Shown one piece after another: positions 12,544 to 25,449 of a stretch of DNA of 64,000 nt. Under the pieces are notes generated by a model. It saw only the letters and a list, made by a program, of their open reading frames with translations. It did not search any database and was not told where the DNA came from. Positions within the stretch are counted from its first letter, which is position 1. Each line of letters opens with the position of its first letter. The stretch comes from Pomphorhynchus laevis (lineage: Eukaryota > Acanthocephala > Palaeacanthocephala > Echinorhynchida > Pomphorhynchidae), in contig WNNJ02001809.1 in NCBI GenBank assembly GCA_012934845.2, positions 124,001 to 188,000 of the forward strand, in the 5' to 3' direction. A program made the position numbers and the translations under genes.

Positions 12544-13250
12544 GTGAAGAAATTGTCGATGACTGAGGCAAGTGTCCGCGATGCGGGAAATTATGGGCCC
12601 TTCCAATTAACGGCAGAATTCGAGTCTATGGACCGACCCGTTTCCGCAGCCCCGGATCTGGTCTTTTGCCCGCTCAACACGCAGCAACAGTTAGAAATAT
12701 ATGCCGTTACGAAGCAAATGGCATGATAACCGAGAAGGACTTGTCGAGCGTCAGCGGGAAGGAGGGATCGAAAGATCGAACATTCGATCAACGGCATCGA
12801 ATACAAAGGCCATGCGAGCAAGACACACTCGTTTAACCCAGTTATCCTTAATACCGACATGGTTGCAGCACAATGCCCCGTAAATAATTTGGAATGTCCT
12901 GTCACATTTATAAAGAAATTTTTTTGCGAGGGATTTCGTTTGATTCGACAAATTCCTAAGGGAGCACGACAGTCTGTGGCGCTAAAACTAGACTCATTAC
13001 TACTGGTAGTATCCAAGGCACCGTCTGATCTGATAGCGTAACAAGATTTGCTACTTTTCCCTCGCTACTGTCGACGTGTACCAGCGGCACATCATACCGG
13101 CACTTTAACCAGTTTTGTCAAAATGGCTGCCTCACATTATTCCTCGGAGGTAGGAGGTACAACAGGAATGATATTTCCTTTGTTGATATTTAAATGTAAA
13201 TCCTCCAGCAAAACTTCAAGTAAATCATCCAGTGTATCCTCTAATTGATT
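12544..13250 (+). mobile_element. Relic of a zinc-finger LINE (same family as 45.4-46.7 kb)
   Basis: The plus-strand frame around 12866-13070 ('FFCEGFRLIRQIPKGARQSV', then 'KLDSLLLVVSKAPSD') aligns with the better copy at 45.5-45.8 kb ('LLKSNVRLLRRIPRSARSVV', 'KLSELIAAVASNPSN'). This is the segment between the N-terminal zinc finger and the reverse transcriptase of that LINE family. Several frames are needed to follow it, so it is a decayed, 5'- and 3'-truncated copy. G+C is visibly higher than in the surrounding DNA. Confidence 0.65.
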
Positions 13251-13269
13251 CGACTCCGCTGCTCCCCAA

Positions 13270-16045
13270 GTCTTTCTGAAAATTAGTCGTCTTAAATATC
13301 CGCTCTCTTAGTAACAAGGTTGATTCAGTATATGATCTTTTCCTTTATACATTTTTGGATATTTTGTGTTTAACCGAATCTTGTCACGTTGATCAGGATG
13401 ATTACTATCTTAAACGCATCCGCTTTTAAATCTCCCTGTGGTCGATAAGGTTCGTCAACGACCTATTAGTTTAAATCAATCAATTAACCACGGTGGTCTT
13501 ATAGCTTTCTCTCACCATTAGTCTCCGTTGTAATCATTATCGTTGCCATTTGTTCTTCTCACTTTTGAACTACTTGGGTTCCGTGTAAAAGCCGGCTTGT
13601 TGTTTCTCAATATCTACTTATGTTATCGGCCTGGATCATGTCATCCGTCTGACTCTTGAAATTCAAATAATGTATCCTCATTATTCTTCTGCTATTCATA
13701 TTCTTGGCGGTACCCTCGATATTGTTGCCCGACCTTCGCGTCTTGCCTTGTCTTCTTCATTGTGCATATCTGATCCTGCTCTATCTGACCACTTCCTTGT
13801 TACATGTTCTCTCCCTTTCTTAAAAATCAATGTTCCTGCAAAAATTATCTTGTGTCGTTCTTGGAAATTCCTCGACTTTTCCCTTCTTCGCTCTCATATT
13901 AACCGTTCTCCATTAATGTATCCTTCTTCTATCTACCAATATTCTAATTACTTATGTACCCTCTTTAACAATGTATTTTGCTCTATCCTCGATGAAATTC
14001 TTCCCCTTAAAACATTTGTTCAATCACGTCACTATAGTGCAACATGGTTCGAATCTAAGTGTGTGACTTCAAAACGCCTCCTGCGTCGTTCTTTCAGAAC
14101 TTATCATCGTTATCTCATACTATCTTCAGAACTTGACTTATCCTTTTATCGTAACTAATTCTTTGCTCTTCGTCGTTCGCATAGACAACTTCTGCGTTCT
14201 AAGTCACACAGGTTTTGGCGAATCAAACTGGCTTCCGCTAATGACTCTCGAACTAGATGGAAAACTCCTTATTCTCTATTTGCTCGTTCCTCTGTCACCT
14301 CCACTCTTGAGTCTTCTCAATTCTCCGATTACCTGATTTCAAAAACTATTTCTCTAATCGATTCGATTATTGTCCTTTCACAAACTTCTTGTAGCTCGTC
14401 TGTTCGTATCCCTGAGCTCTTTTATCTACTTGCGGTATCTGAAGATGAGGTATCTTGCCTTCTTATTTCATTAATTTGTAAGTCCTCTCCTGCCGATTCC
14501 ATCCCTAATCGAATTCTCAAATTGTTGTCAACAGACTTCACACCTTTCCTTACCAGCCTCTTTAACTCGTCAATCGTAAATGGAATATTTACTGTTCTTT
14601 GAAAAAGAGCCATTGTTCGTCCCCTACTTAAAAAGCACTCTCTTGACCCCTCTCTTCCTTCATCTTATTGCCCAATAGCAATTCTACAAACCTTATCTAA
14701 AATTCTTGAACATCTTGTATTAGATCAGATAAACAAGTATCTCTCTTCATCTCAGCTCTATCCTTATTTTCAATCTGCTTTCCGCTCCAATCATTCCACC
14801 GAACTAGCATGTCATAAAGTATTTTCTGATATGCTCTCCGCTCGTGACAAAGGACTGTGTAGTGTGGTAATATCGCTCAATCTGTAATCTGCATTCGACA
14901 TTGCCGATCACAAAATCCTTCTTTTTCGTCTTCGCTATCACCATGATTCTCTTCGTCCACCTTGGCTTGGTTCTCTTCGTATCTCTCCGATCGAACATTT
15001 TCTGTCTATTATAATTCAATGTGCTCTCCTCTATCTTCTCTCTCTTGTGGTGTACCTCAAGGTTCAGTACTTAGCCTTATTCTATTGACGCTTCTTCTTG
15101 GAGATTTATCTTGTATAACTAATAAATTCTGTTTCAGAGTAATGCAGTACGCTGATGATATACTTCTTTATTCTCTCTCGTCTCCTCATTCCCTAAGCCA
15201 TCTTTTCATATCCGCGTCTAATTGTCTTCGCGCTCAATCAGAACATCTAATTTCTTTGAACATGTCCCTCAATCCTACCAAATCTAAAGTGTTATAGATT
15301 TTAACCTCTACTGTTTCTATTTTTCCTCATTCTCTATCTTCAGACCACAATTATTCCTGCTGTAGATAAACTATTATTTCTAGGTATTCATTTCGACAAT
15401 AACCTGCGTCTAGATCCCGTCATTCGTGATAAAACTAGATCTTCAAATATTCTTCTCTGTGAATTTCGTCTCGTCAGAAATTCTCTAAAGTTTAGTTAAT
15501 GTAAATTTCTTATCTCCTCTCTTTTTTTCCCATGTATTGATTATTGTCTTAGCATAGTTTTCTCTTCAAAGTCATCCTTTTAACCTCTTCAGCACCTCAT
15601 TAACATTGCTCTGTGCATCCTCTTTCGACTAAGTAAATACGATCATATATCTTTCTATTTATTAAAACCAGGATGGCTAAGTATTGAACATTGCGTTCGT
15701 TTTCGTCTGTTTTGTCTAACTTATCGCCTTCTCCATTGTAATTCTCCTTCTTATCTATATCTGCCAACTCTAAGTGAATATCGTTCTCTTTTTACTCACC
15801 TACGTTCCTGTGCTTCTCTTCTGCTACACATACCTCTTCACTCAACCAACTTCGGCCATGGATCCATACATATCGCTGCTCCTCTCCTTTGGAATTCCCT
15901 ACCTGATCATCCGTGATCATCACCCCCACTCCAATTTTTCAAAAAGCAACTACAATCAATGCTACTCAACGTGTAACATTTTTTAATCTGTTTTGCTTTT
16001 GTGGGCTTGTAAGCACACAGTCTGTGTGCATTTGCCACATTAAAA
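13270..16045 (+). mobile_element. L2-like LINE, decayed, with 3' tail
   Basis: The order of recognisable parts is endonuclease ('HILGGTLDIVARP..SDHFLVTCSLPF' at about 13685-13820), reverse transcriptase ('LYPYFQSAFRSNHSTELAC' near 14755-14815, 'GVPQGSVL' near 15050 and 'MQYADDILLYSL' near 15140), then a thumb/C-terminal region to about 15780. Many stops and frameshifts make it non-functional. It ends in a 3' tail at 15990-16045 shared with two other copies, containing a short hairpin and an A-rich end. Related copies in this window lie at 25.5, 38.0, 43.5 and 59.1 kb. Confidence 0.8.
16000..16039 (+). ncRNA. LINE 3'-tail hairpin (L2-like family)
   Basis: An outer stem TGTGG (16000-16004) with CCACA (16035-16039) encloses an inner 7-bp hairpin GCACACA/TGTGTGC (16013-16019 with 16023-16029, 3-nt loop). 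The same position in the copy at 44732-44771 has GCGTACA/TGTACGC, that is, two compensatory base-pair changes. In L2/CR1-type LINEs the 3' end is what the reverse transcriptase recognises, so this is the likely role here. Confidence 0.65.
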
Positions 16046-16734
16046 AAAACTGATTAATCAAAACTGATTGAATTTTAAACACATACGTGTGTTGCGCATA
16101 TTCCAAATCGCCACTATATATTGTTATATAAATACGTTTATTTCCTTTTCTAGTCCTGCAAATGTTAATAAAACGATAAATATGAAGTCCTTTCAAATTT
16201 TCAAATATCTTTCTATGCACTTTGATTTTTCATGTTCGCATTACGTTCAAGCACTTACGTTGAACTCTTAGTTATATAGGACTAAGCAAAATAATTGAAT
16301 ATCGTTAAATCCAAAAATGTATGCTCAGTATGTGATGAATTCATTCGTCCGGTGCATGAAATGTTCAATCTTTGGTTGTGATGCCATATGTTTTTAGTAC
16401 AATGGAGTGTTGGTTCTATTTTAATATTTAAGTACAATACTAAAGTCTACGAATACAGCTATATTATATTTAATATAACTGTGTTGTGACCTTTACATTA
16501 AAATATTCTTTTATATTTATTTTTCAATGCATACTTTAAATTAAAATAATTACCGGGATTTATAGGGTTCCTCGCAAATGAATTTACTAAAAATAAACGT
16601 TGTTAAATTGTCTCACAATTATAAAGGTGTACCCTTATTATCTCACGTTATTAAGTAACATCTTCGTTAATTTGCTATCATTGGTAGCTGAAGAGGCTGG
16701 CCGATCACGGGCTGATTGAAAGGGCGAAAACTCA

Positions 16735-16962
16735 TTGGTACAGATCGACAAACAGCAGAACGAATTATACGTTTCAAGAGACAACTATAGTATGTATGTG
16801 AAATCGCAACGAGCACAAACCGGTTATGCTAGATGCAGCGAAATTAAAGATCATGAATCAATATCATTTAATAATTTAAAAAAATGCAAGAAGCTTAGTC
16901 AAAAGCTAATTACACGCATGAGTGTACATATGAAATGCGATTTAAATAGGAATGAAGACTAA
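16735..16962 (+). CDS. Unrecognised open frame, possible exon
   Basis: A 75-codon plus-strand frame, open upstream to about 16718, with mixed non-repetitive composition ('SQRAQTGYARCSEIKDHES', 'KKCKKLSQKLITRMSVHMK'). The lysine-rich C-terminal half and the ordinary amino-acid mix look more like coding DNA than the surrounding A/T desert, but I see no domain, partner exon or homologous motif. Treat as a weak candidate. Confidence 0.2.
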   Translation: MVQIDKQQNELYVSRDNYSMYVKSQRAQTGYARCSEIKDHESISFNNLKKCKKLSQKLITRMSVHMKCDLNRNED

Positions 16963-17063
16963 ACTTTTATTATTGAACAACTGAATATAAACATATGCTT
17001 AAATAAACAAATTAAATACAACGCGGTCATTTCAAACATTATCTATCCGTCAGCAAAACATCG

Positions 17064-17990
17064 TTATAGTTCATCGTTAAACAGTTCAAACTGTAAATCT
17101 TCGCCCAAATTTGAAATTTCATTGACTGAAAAATAAAAATCAATCATCAATTAATACAAAAGCTTAAAAATCAATAAAATTATTTTAAATGGATCTTTTA
17201 AATGATGAATGTATAATATCTTCACACTTCAAAAAAATGTACAAAAGAGCTTAAAGAATAAATTTGCAATTATCATAAAAAGATTAAAGCCACTATTTTT
17301 CTATTTCTTCATATTTATTTATTATTTAACCGTTTTAAAATTTAAGATTAAATGTAAAAATAAATTGCTGATAAAATTATTTATAACAGAAAAAATGTTT
17401 TATATATAAAACATTGATATAATTGATCATTTAAAAGATTATATTAATTAAATTAAACAAATTTAATTCATATTTATTTATTATTTAACAGTTTTAAATT
17501 TAAGATTGATTATTTATTAATTTAAGATAAACTGTTATATTTAAAATTCTAAATGTTTAGATTATTCTTGAACAATTAAATTAATTATTTCTAACTTAAG
17601 ATCAATTTATGTTTATCACATAAACATTAATTTAATAAGTAATTAAAATTGATTAAATTTAAAATGTAAAATTGCTGATTTTAAATCACTTATAAGTAAG
17701 TTACTATAAGTATTAAAAGAATTTGGTCAAAATTGTATACATTACATTTAACCGAATACATACTTTCTTTGGGTTGTCTGATGGGTCCTTCGACAAGAGC
17801 TTGTCCAGGGGAGTTACCCAAATAGGATCTTAGTTGGAGCTTGTATCGAAAGCCAATCAACACCTTTCAATGAAGCAACATTTAACTCAAATTGTTCATC
17901 TTTGGGTGAAACGAGTAAAATATTATCGGCACTTAGATAAAGATATAACTGAGTTCGACCAGTATGACATTCAAGATGAAATGGTTTAAC
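17064..17990 (-). CDS. 3' exons of a host gene, E2F-like marked-box segment (tentative)
   Basis: Exon 17764-17990 follows an acceptor (TTTTTAG) and ends at GTATGT. It encodes 'SADNILLVSPKDEQFELNV' and, one frame later, 'YKLQLRSYLGNSPGQALVEG'. This order resembles the E2F marked box ('DTLLAIQAPSGTQLEVP', then 'YQINLKSHSGPI'). The last exon, 17064-17125, joins in phase and encodes 'INEISNLGEDLQFELFNDEL' and a stop; its acidic, Phe-rich end is reminiscent of the E2F Rb-binding tail. Between the two frames lies either a one-base shift or a 22-nt GT..AG segment (17840-17861), which is shorter than any secure intron here, so the locus may be a pseudogene or hold an assembly error. A further 5' exon ending at 18020 ('WNIFYLSKHKFSDFP') is possible. 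No DNA-binding domain was found. Confidence 0.35.
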
Positions 17991-18408
17991 CTAAAAACAT
18001 TAATAATGCCTTTAAATACCGGAAAATCTGAAAATTTATGTTTAGACAAATAAAATATGTTCCAATTTAAAGAAATATTTAGATCGTTTTTAAACTTGAG
18101 AAATAAAATTAAAATAAAAGGAAAAATATATAAACACAAGGTGTGTATCATTTCTACAAATAAAAGGTGTTTTTACATTTTAAATGAAAAGCTAAAACAT
18201 GAAATATTTGATATTGTATATATCAATATATACTATATCAATTGTTCTGCTACATAACACGTAATCGACAAAACAAAATCATCTAACCAAAAATATAACC
18301 AATTTATTCTTATTGTATAGAAGAATAAATATATTTTTATTTGATTAATATATTTTTATTTGGTTAGCTTGAATGAAAACGCTTGCCATCCGCTATCCTA
18401 AACTCAAC

Positions 18409-18565
18409 TCAGATTTTCTTCTTATTAATTTTAGTAATTGGGCCATCAACATAAAATAACCGTACAAACACTGCGAGCTACAATGGAATAAAAACAATGA
18501 TGTGATATAGATGTGACTATAGGAAAATACCTGACTGCTTATCAGGTATTGCACGTCGAATTCTT
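18409..18565 (-). CDS. Last two exons of an unrecognised host gene
   Basis: Exon 18531-18565 ('EFDVQYLISSQ') ends at a GTATTT donor. After a 53-bp intron, exon 18409-18477 ('LAVFVRLFYVDGPITKI', then 'NKKKI' and a stop) continues in phase. Intron size and T-rich acceptor match the secure introns of UTP14. I do not recognise the family; upstream exons should lie above 18.57 kb on the minus strand. Supported only by splice-site logic. Confidence 0.3.
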
Positions 18566-18569
18566 CTTA

Positions 18570-20030
18570 ATAAAAAAACTTGATAAAAACAGTTAGATAA
18601 AACTTTAACGAGCAAAATCTTTATTACTTTAGCTTAAATTATGATGATAACTGAAACAAGGGAAATCAATACAACACGGATTTGGGAAAATAACTAAATC
18701 ATAATTTTATAAATATTTTTTGAGAACATTTTTCTGATATTTCTTGCATTCAACGCCGTAGTCACATTTTACCTTTGCCTTTTTGTATCCGGAGATGTGT
18801 GCATTTCTATTCAAATTGAATCGTTGGGGTTATTTTTAACCGCATTAGAACTACATTAAGATTTCGGTGACACCAGAAACCAAATATGTCAACAGCTGGT
18901 ATGAGTGTCGAGGTGCGGAGGCAGACAAATTACGATCATAGCCGGCTATACATATCCCAGTAAGAAAGATATCGCAGCAAAAGCGATAGAGTAAAAGATA
19001 TTTGATGTATCGATCTGTTAGTTATGTATATTGCAGTAAGAAACAATCATATTCAGATTCCTTAATTCAATAGCGCGAAAGATAGTTGATGTCTCGATCT
19101 GTGGTATTTCGGGTGTATCCATACAATGAGATGTGTCTACAGCGCTTCAAGAGGAGTACGATCACTAGGCATCTTCGATACATGTGCCGGTTACATAAGC
19201 TTTTCAGTTTCAACTTGAAAGTGTAGCGGTTGAAAACCAACTCATCACGGCTTTATCAACTTAAAAATCATAAAAACTAATTCCGGCGACTTGTATTAAA
19301 CTTCAAATTTCTTTCGATCATTACCTGAAATTCATGATTACAAGTAACGATAGTTAAGAGGATCGATCGGCATATTAATAATTTTGTATTTATCTTAACT
19401 AATTCTTTATCGTTACTGAACCACTGGTGAAACCATAACTGCGATCGCTGAACAGATCGGATTTTAAATCATCTTTTGATATCGACCGTCACAAGGAAAC
19501 CAAATCCTAAACTATTTAAACTACTTGATTCGAAAAGTAAGACTTTTCATACACTCAGATCGAGTGCTAAAATTTGCGACCTTTATATTGAGAGAGTTTT
19601 GTGTACGTCATGAAATGTGTAAGTTGAAGAAAAAATATAAAAAAAAATATTTATTTGGAAAAACTCGATAAAAAATATACCACGGTAACTATCTGGAAAA
19701 TAGGTTTTTTGTCGAATTATAAATTTAATGAAAGTTTTTATTCTCACATGGGTTCAATTGATTAGTAAATATATAATTAGTAAATTTATTGATAATTAAT
19801 TAAATGTAAATTTATTATTTAATAATTACTAATTAACAACAAAAATTTCTCGACAAGAAAACAAATAATATTACACCAGATTTTTCTAGGTTGTGGAGGC
19901 AGCGCACGAACCAAACTAATCCAGATTACGCGATAATATGCGACAGACCAGAGTTCTCTTTTAGATAGCAAAAGGCGGCATTCGGTTAGTTTCGAGATTT
20001 GATCTCTCCTCCGGTATCGACTTGTGGTTT
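18570..20030. other. No recognised gene
   Basis: Mixed-composition DNA with one internal partial duplication ('atagagtaaaagatatttga', 'tgtcgatctgt' words near 18985-19015 and 19075-19105). I could not assign any coding or RNA feature. Confidence 0.4.
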
Positions 20031-20039
20031 CGAGGTTTC

Positions 20040-22560
20040 GTTCCAGAGTCCGGGCTAGAAAGCCATCCGAGGAAGGCGATCCCTAGATATCCTCAGAACG
20101 TGTCTTAGCCACATAAACTGACTTTCTTCGATGTGGCGAAGCAGCGACTTTACTTCGAGTCTATCTCGGATGACCAAATTTCTAACCTTATCTCTAACGC
20201 TATAACCGGCCACACCGCGAAGGAACCTCATTTTGGTCGCATGTATCAGAGATCTTATCCTATCAGTCATAACCCAAAGTTCATGACTATGGGTTAAGAT
20301 AGGAACGAAGATTTCGTGGTAAACAGAAAGCTTCGCCTGAAGACTCAACTCCCGTTATACCACGACAGACCTGTACAAAGAACGCATTGCTGCACAAATC
20401 CGCTTCTCAATCTTCTTGATGTTCCTACCGTCCCTTGAGAACAGTACCCGAGATACTTGAAATCCTCCACTTCAGGAAGAACCTTTTCTCCAATCCGGAT
20501 TAAGTTTGGCAACTGAATCTAAGAGTCAAACACATAGAGACAGTCTTGGAGGTAATAACCAACATCCCTGCCGCTTGGCATGCTATTGTAAATCGATCTA
20601 GTTGGCATTGTAAGTCGTCAGGACAAGAAGCCAGCAAAACAACGCCATCTGAAAAAAGCAGAAATGCTATCCTGATGGAACCAAACTGAAGTCTGACATC
20701 TGTCGTCTGTGTCCGAGATATCATTCTTTCTGTCATAACCCTAAGTTCATGACCATTGGTTAATATAGGAACGAATATTGCGTGAGAAACCGAAAGCTTC
20801 GCCCGAAGACTCAACTCCCGCTTCACCACGACAGACCTGTAAAAAAAGCATTGCTGCGTTAGCTGAACATTTACACTTCTCAATCTCCCTATGTTCCTGC
20901 AGTCCCTCGAGAACAATACCCCTCGATACTCGAAATCATCACCCTCAGAAAGGACCTAAACCACAATCAGGATTGACATTGACACTTGAATCCGAGTGTA
21001 CTAACTTTTCGAGTGTACTAACAAATTTGGCGGTACAATCAAAATCCCTGCCGCTTGGCATTCTATCGTAAATCGATCTACTAGGCATTGTAAGTCCTAA
21101 GGACAAGGAGACTACAAGACAACATCATCTGCAAATGCTAGAAATGGTATTTTCATGGAATGAACTTAATACTAACATCGTCACAGCAGCCCGTTTCGTA
21201 ATTTTGTCTATGTAAACATGGAACACATGTGGAGACAAAATATAACCCTGACGAAGCCAACACCTACTGAAAATGATTCAGATTTCCTACCTACAACACG
21301 AACACTACTCATACTTTGTCCATACAGAGGAACCACAGCTACCGAAGATAGTGTGGTACACCATTATCCCTTAGTACCTTCTATCTCTAACGGAACTTGG
21401 TCGAACGCCTTCTCCAAATCTACAAAGCACATGTAGACCAGTTAAGCGAACTCTCAAGACTGTCCGAGGATAGTTAAGAGAGTAAAGGGCTGATCTATAG
21501 ATCCACGACCTGGACAAAAGCCGAATTGTTCCTCTTGCAACTGTCCCTCAACTATAGGCCGTATCCTTAACTCAAGAATCCTAGCAAAAAGCTTACCAAT
21601 TTGGCTAAGAAGAGTGATGCCCCGATAATTGGAACACACTCTTCATTCACATTTCATAAAGATCGGTATCACCACACCGGTTCGTAACTCACTAGGAGCT
21701 TTGCCCGACTTTAATGCAATGTCGAAGATCCGCGTTAGCTATTTCATGCCGACAACGTCAAGAGCTTTTAAAGCTTTATGCAAATTTCGTCTACTCCAAA
21801 AGACTTGTCATTAAGAAATTTTTAGCAACAGCAATAACCTCTTCCAATGAGATGAGCTCATCCCTTGGTTCTAAAGGCATTACTTCTACTAGAAAAGACA
21901 TATCCACCGGATTAAGGAGATTCCTAAAATGTTCTTTTTAGCAACCAAGAATTTCTTCAATGTCAGTCAACATAGACCCTCTCCTGTCATAAACAGTTTG
22001 AGGAGTTTTCTAATTTCCAACATGAATGTTCCTGATCGTCCTCCAGAGCATTTACGAAGCTAACCTATAATCAAGTTCTAAGTGCTCTCCAAACTTCTCT
22101 TAAGCCGCATTCTTTGCTTTGGCAACTGCTCGAGCTAAAGCTCTCTCTTTCGGTACTTGTCTACAGCTTCCACTAATTTATCTGACAAAGTTGCCTTATA
22201 AGCCAGCTTCTTCTGTTGGACAAAATCTCTAACTGTTGGTGTCCACCAAGCAGTTCGAGTATTTCCTCCGCGACAAGCACCTAATGCCTTTGAGCCACAA
22301 CTTTCCACAGTAGCTTTGGCAAGGGAGGATCTGAACATTTCCCATTCCTGATCAATGTTCATCCCCTCTTCTGGCAACCGAGAGAAGTCCTCCCAGATGT
22401 AGATTTATGTCCAGCACGTACGAAGGTTGTCAGGTATCAGTCAAAGCGAAAATTACCGCTCTTTAAAGACGAAGGACGAAGCTGTAATCCAGGATCCTCA
22501 TTACACCAAAAAGGCATTCCTATTCAGGATCGTCATTCGGATACTGATGCCTCTTTCGAT
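20040..22560 (-). mobile_element. RTE-like LINE relics, rearranged
   Basis: Minus-strand pieces run in LINE order: a pre-RT segment ('GNTRTAWWTPTVRDFVQQKK' near 22.2 kb), RT motif 'SNYRGITLLSQIGKLFARIL' with 'QEEQFGFCPGRGS' near 21.5-21.6 kb, an RT palm remnant ('FSDGVVLLASCPDDL' near 20.6 kb) and a C-terminal segment 'FLRGVAGYSVRDKVRNLVIR' near 20.2 kb. The C-terminal segment ('ILTNGHELRVMTERM') occurs twice, at 20.7-20.85 and 20.2-20.35 kb, with palm sequence between them, so at least two truncated copies are fused. Frameshifts and stops throughout. The clade call rests on the NYRGI and 'MTERM' style blocks and is moderate. Confidence 0.65.
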
Positions 22561-22819
22561 GTTTCCGTACAACTGTCTGGTCATACGGCACCCGACAATG
22601 AAATATAACTAATTAATTACTAATTAATATTACTAATTAATAAACTAATTAATAATTATTAATTGCTAATTATTGACCAGTACATTTAATGTAAACAGAA
22701 TACATTATTAAATGTATTGTTCCAACTTATATCTTGTTCTAATAAAATATTTTTTTTATAAGATTCGCAAAAACTTTACAAAAGATTATTTAAATTATTA
22801 ATACTTAAATGGTGATGAA

Positions 22820-22920
22820 CTATTGTAATCCTACATAAGATCACATGAGTTTTGACGAGCAAAAATACCTTTTAGGTCGAAACGTTAATTAAAAAACCAA
22901 TCGATTTTTATTTGCTAAAG
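22820..22920 (+). repeat. Penelope-like terminal motif
   Basis: The segment around 22853-22890 contains TGACGAG, then ACCT-ttt-AGGT followed by CGAAACGTT. The small hairpin plus CGAAACG is typical of the ends of Penelope-like elements, where degenerate hammerhead motifs are known. No full core (CTGATGA) is present and no endonuclease or RT lies next to it, so this is a scrap. Confidence 0.35.
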
Positions 22921-23070
22921 AAAATTATGTCAATCAAATAAGTATACATCGAATCAGCCGATTGAGTATTTATTTGGATAAAGTATTCAGATAAAAACGT
23001 TTATCTAAAATCCTTTTTATTGGGAATGTTCAAAAATACATGGAAAACAAATATTATATAATTAAAATAC

Positions 23071-23267
23071 CTGTTTTAAAATAAGGAGGGATCCCGATTT
23101 AATCGAATCTCTAGATACATCGAAAAAATTTAAACAGGCGACAGCCTCAATATTTTCTGAAAATAAATTTTGAACAGATTTAAATGAGTAGTGCAGATGT
23201 ACCAGATCCATCTGTGAGTATGAGAGATGAACTGCTACATGCAAAACTCGTTTCAATAGAAACCACA
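23071..23267 (-). CDS. Two internal exons of an unrecognised host gene
   Basis: Exon 23203-23267 reads 'VSIETSFACSSSSLILTDGS' and ends at a GTACAT donor. After a 46-bp intron, exon 23071-23156 ('ENIEAVACLNFFDVSRD', 'SIKSGSLLILKQ') continues in phase and ends at CAG/GTATTT. The 'LILTDG' block resembles a beta-propeller strand, but I do not claim a family. An unspliced frame (23062-23274) also stays open across part of this region, which is a competing reading. No neighbouring exons were found. Confidence 0.3.
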
Positions 23268-24179
23268 CTGACACAAATCAGAGGAATTATACTGTTATTT
23301 GATGCGATACTCTATAAATCAAAGATGAATGTTTAGTAAGAAAACCGTTATTATTATAAAAGGATAACGTATTATAATTTATATTACAATGTATATAATG
23401 TATGTTTTATCTTCTATAATCTTCCATATATTATCTTCTATGAAGTATACTTCATATTTGTACTTGAGTAGACAAATTGTTAAGAATTTGAAATAGCAAA
23501 GCACATGAAAATGGAGTACACGATAAATCCAGAATCTCCGTCCATCTTTGATTAGATAGTTTTAAAGGAACGTAGAAAACAGTTCTTTAAATTTAAAAAT
23601 TTCGATAGCTCCTGCTATTGTCATCAAAATAAAAATAAAATTTCAATTTCAATTTTAGATAAAATGAAATATTTTCTTCTTTATTCCTTTAAATGAAAAT
23701 GTATATTTCATTATATTTAATATTTAAATTAAATATAATATATTTATTTAATATGTTTTATTTTTAATATTTATATTTTACATTCTTATTTTTATACTAA
23801 AAATTAGTTTTAATTAAAAAAAATCAATAAAAATATCTTGTGCATGCGAAGAAATATTAATAAGTATTTAAAATAGTAAAGCAGTGGAAGGTGACGTTGG
23901 ATAAATGTTGCAAAATAATGTTTATTTGTTTATAACAAGTATGTTCATTAGCTTTTTAATGAGCTTAAAAGAATACTGATGTAGGCTTTTTAAATAGCAG
24001 CACAACAAGCTCTCCGGATAAATTCATCCTTTAGAGTTTAAAAAGACACTTTTTATTGAGATTATTGAAAACATTGTTGTAGACGAGGTTACAATCGGAA
24101 GAATAAAAGGCTTAATTTATTAAAAATGTTAAATTTTTAAAGATATAATTAAAATCATCACAGGTTCTGTTCCTATTTT

Positions 24180-24275
24180 TGATACAGCAGGACGCTACTA
24201 ATCATTCTGGATGGGTCTCATCAGCTGCCAACCCAGACCTACATTTCACGTTTCGACCCTTATTATCTGCTTACT
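24180..24275 (-). repeat. Dispersed hammerhead-family repeat copy
   Basis: On the minus strand the order is GGGTC-GAAAC-GTGAAATGTA, a 15-nt spacer ending CAG, then CTGATGA-GACCC. GGGTC pairs with GACCC (stem II), and ACGT with ATGT closes a small stem III next to a GTA triplet. It is the best-preserved dispersed copy of the repeat family that is tandem at 54.6-56.3 kb, where the pair is GGACC/GGTCC instead. After the core comes GTAGCGTCCTGCTG, also shared with that array. Confidence 0.6.
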
Positions 24276-25449
24276 CCGTGCACTTGTGCTGATCGGATTC
24301 GGACTCAGGACGTCCGTATCTCGATTCAACGCTACATCAACTAGGCTGGCTGCTCCAGTGGTGTATACATTGTTGATATACATTGTTGTATATTACTTTC
24401 GGTTGAGGATCATATTCTAATGATCTATTAGAAACCTACCTAAGGTGTGTGATCCGATTGCCGGATCACTGTTTTTCATGGTGCCACTTGCAATGAATGT
24501 TTTTATTTAAATTGATAGTATCTGTGAGCTGAAATTCTTCTGATTGTGATGCGATATAATATCGTGCGACAATAATTTTGTTTGGATTTATTTTTATAAC
24601 TCAATTATTAAATTATTTAGATGATTTAAAAGTAGTACAATATACATTTTCAGCAAGTAAAACTTATTAGATTTATGTAATATCTTTAATAATGCTGTGT
24701 GCATGAATGCTAATGGTTGGAAAAATTCAACAGAAAAACTAAAATTATATAAAAATTTACCAAAAATGTTCAATTTAAAGAAGAATTTATTTGAAGAATT
24801 TACAAGAATTTATTTGAAGTTACTATCGAGATCATGTCGAAATGTCTGATTATTAAAACCGGATTACTGCATGTGTTTCTAATTGTGTGATTGCTGATTG
24901 CATTGTAGTTGAATGCACTATATGCAATCGCTATTGTAAAGAAAGTTAAATAATAAAATGACATTGTAAATCTTCGAGTGTGACCTGTACTCCAAACAAT
25001 TGTAAAATATATTTTTTAATTTACATTATATTTTAAATATAATGTAAAATAAAAAAATTATTCTAATACTTTCAATAACTTTACAATAATGCAATGTCTT
25101 GCGTCAATGTAATGCAATCAGCAATCACACAATTCGAAACAGGTAATTAGGATTACCTGATTGTCACACAATTGTAACAATGTAATCAGGCTTCAAAAAT
25201 CCAAAATTTCAACAAGATCTTTATAAACTTAAAAATTTTATTTTAGAAAACCAATATGGTTTAGTATAGGAGGATCCATGACAATTTAAATTCTTTAACT
25301 GATTATCATTAAAAATAGAGGCAAAAAGCGTGTTTCAGGCCATGGGTAAGATTTCCAATATAATACTTTAATTTTTATATTTTAAAAGGATTTATTTTAA
25401 CGTAGCAAATGCGTTCCAGCTTACGCTTACATGACAACAACAAAATAAA

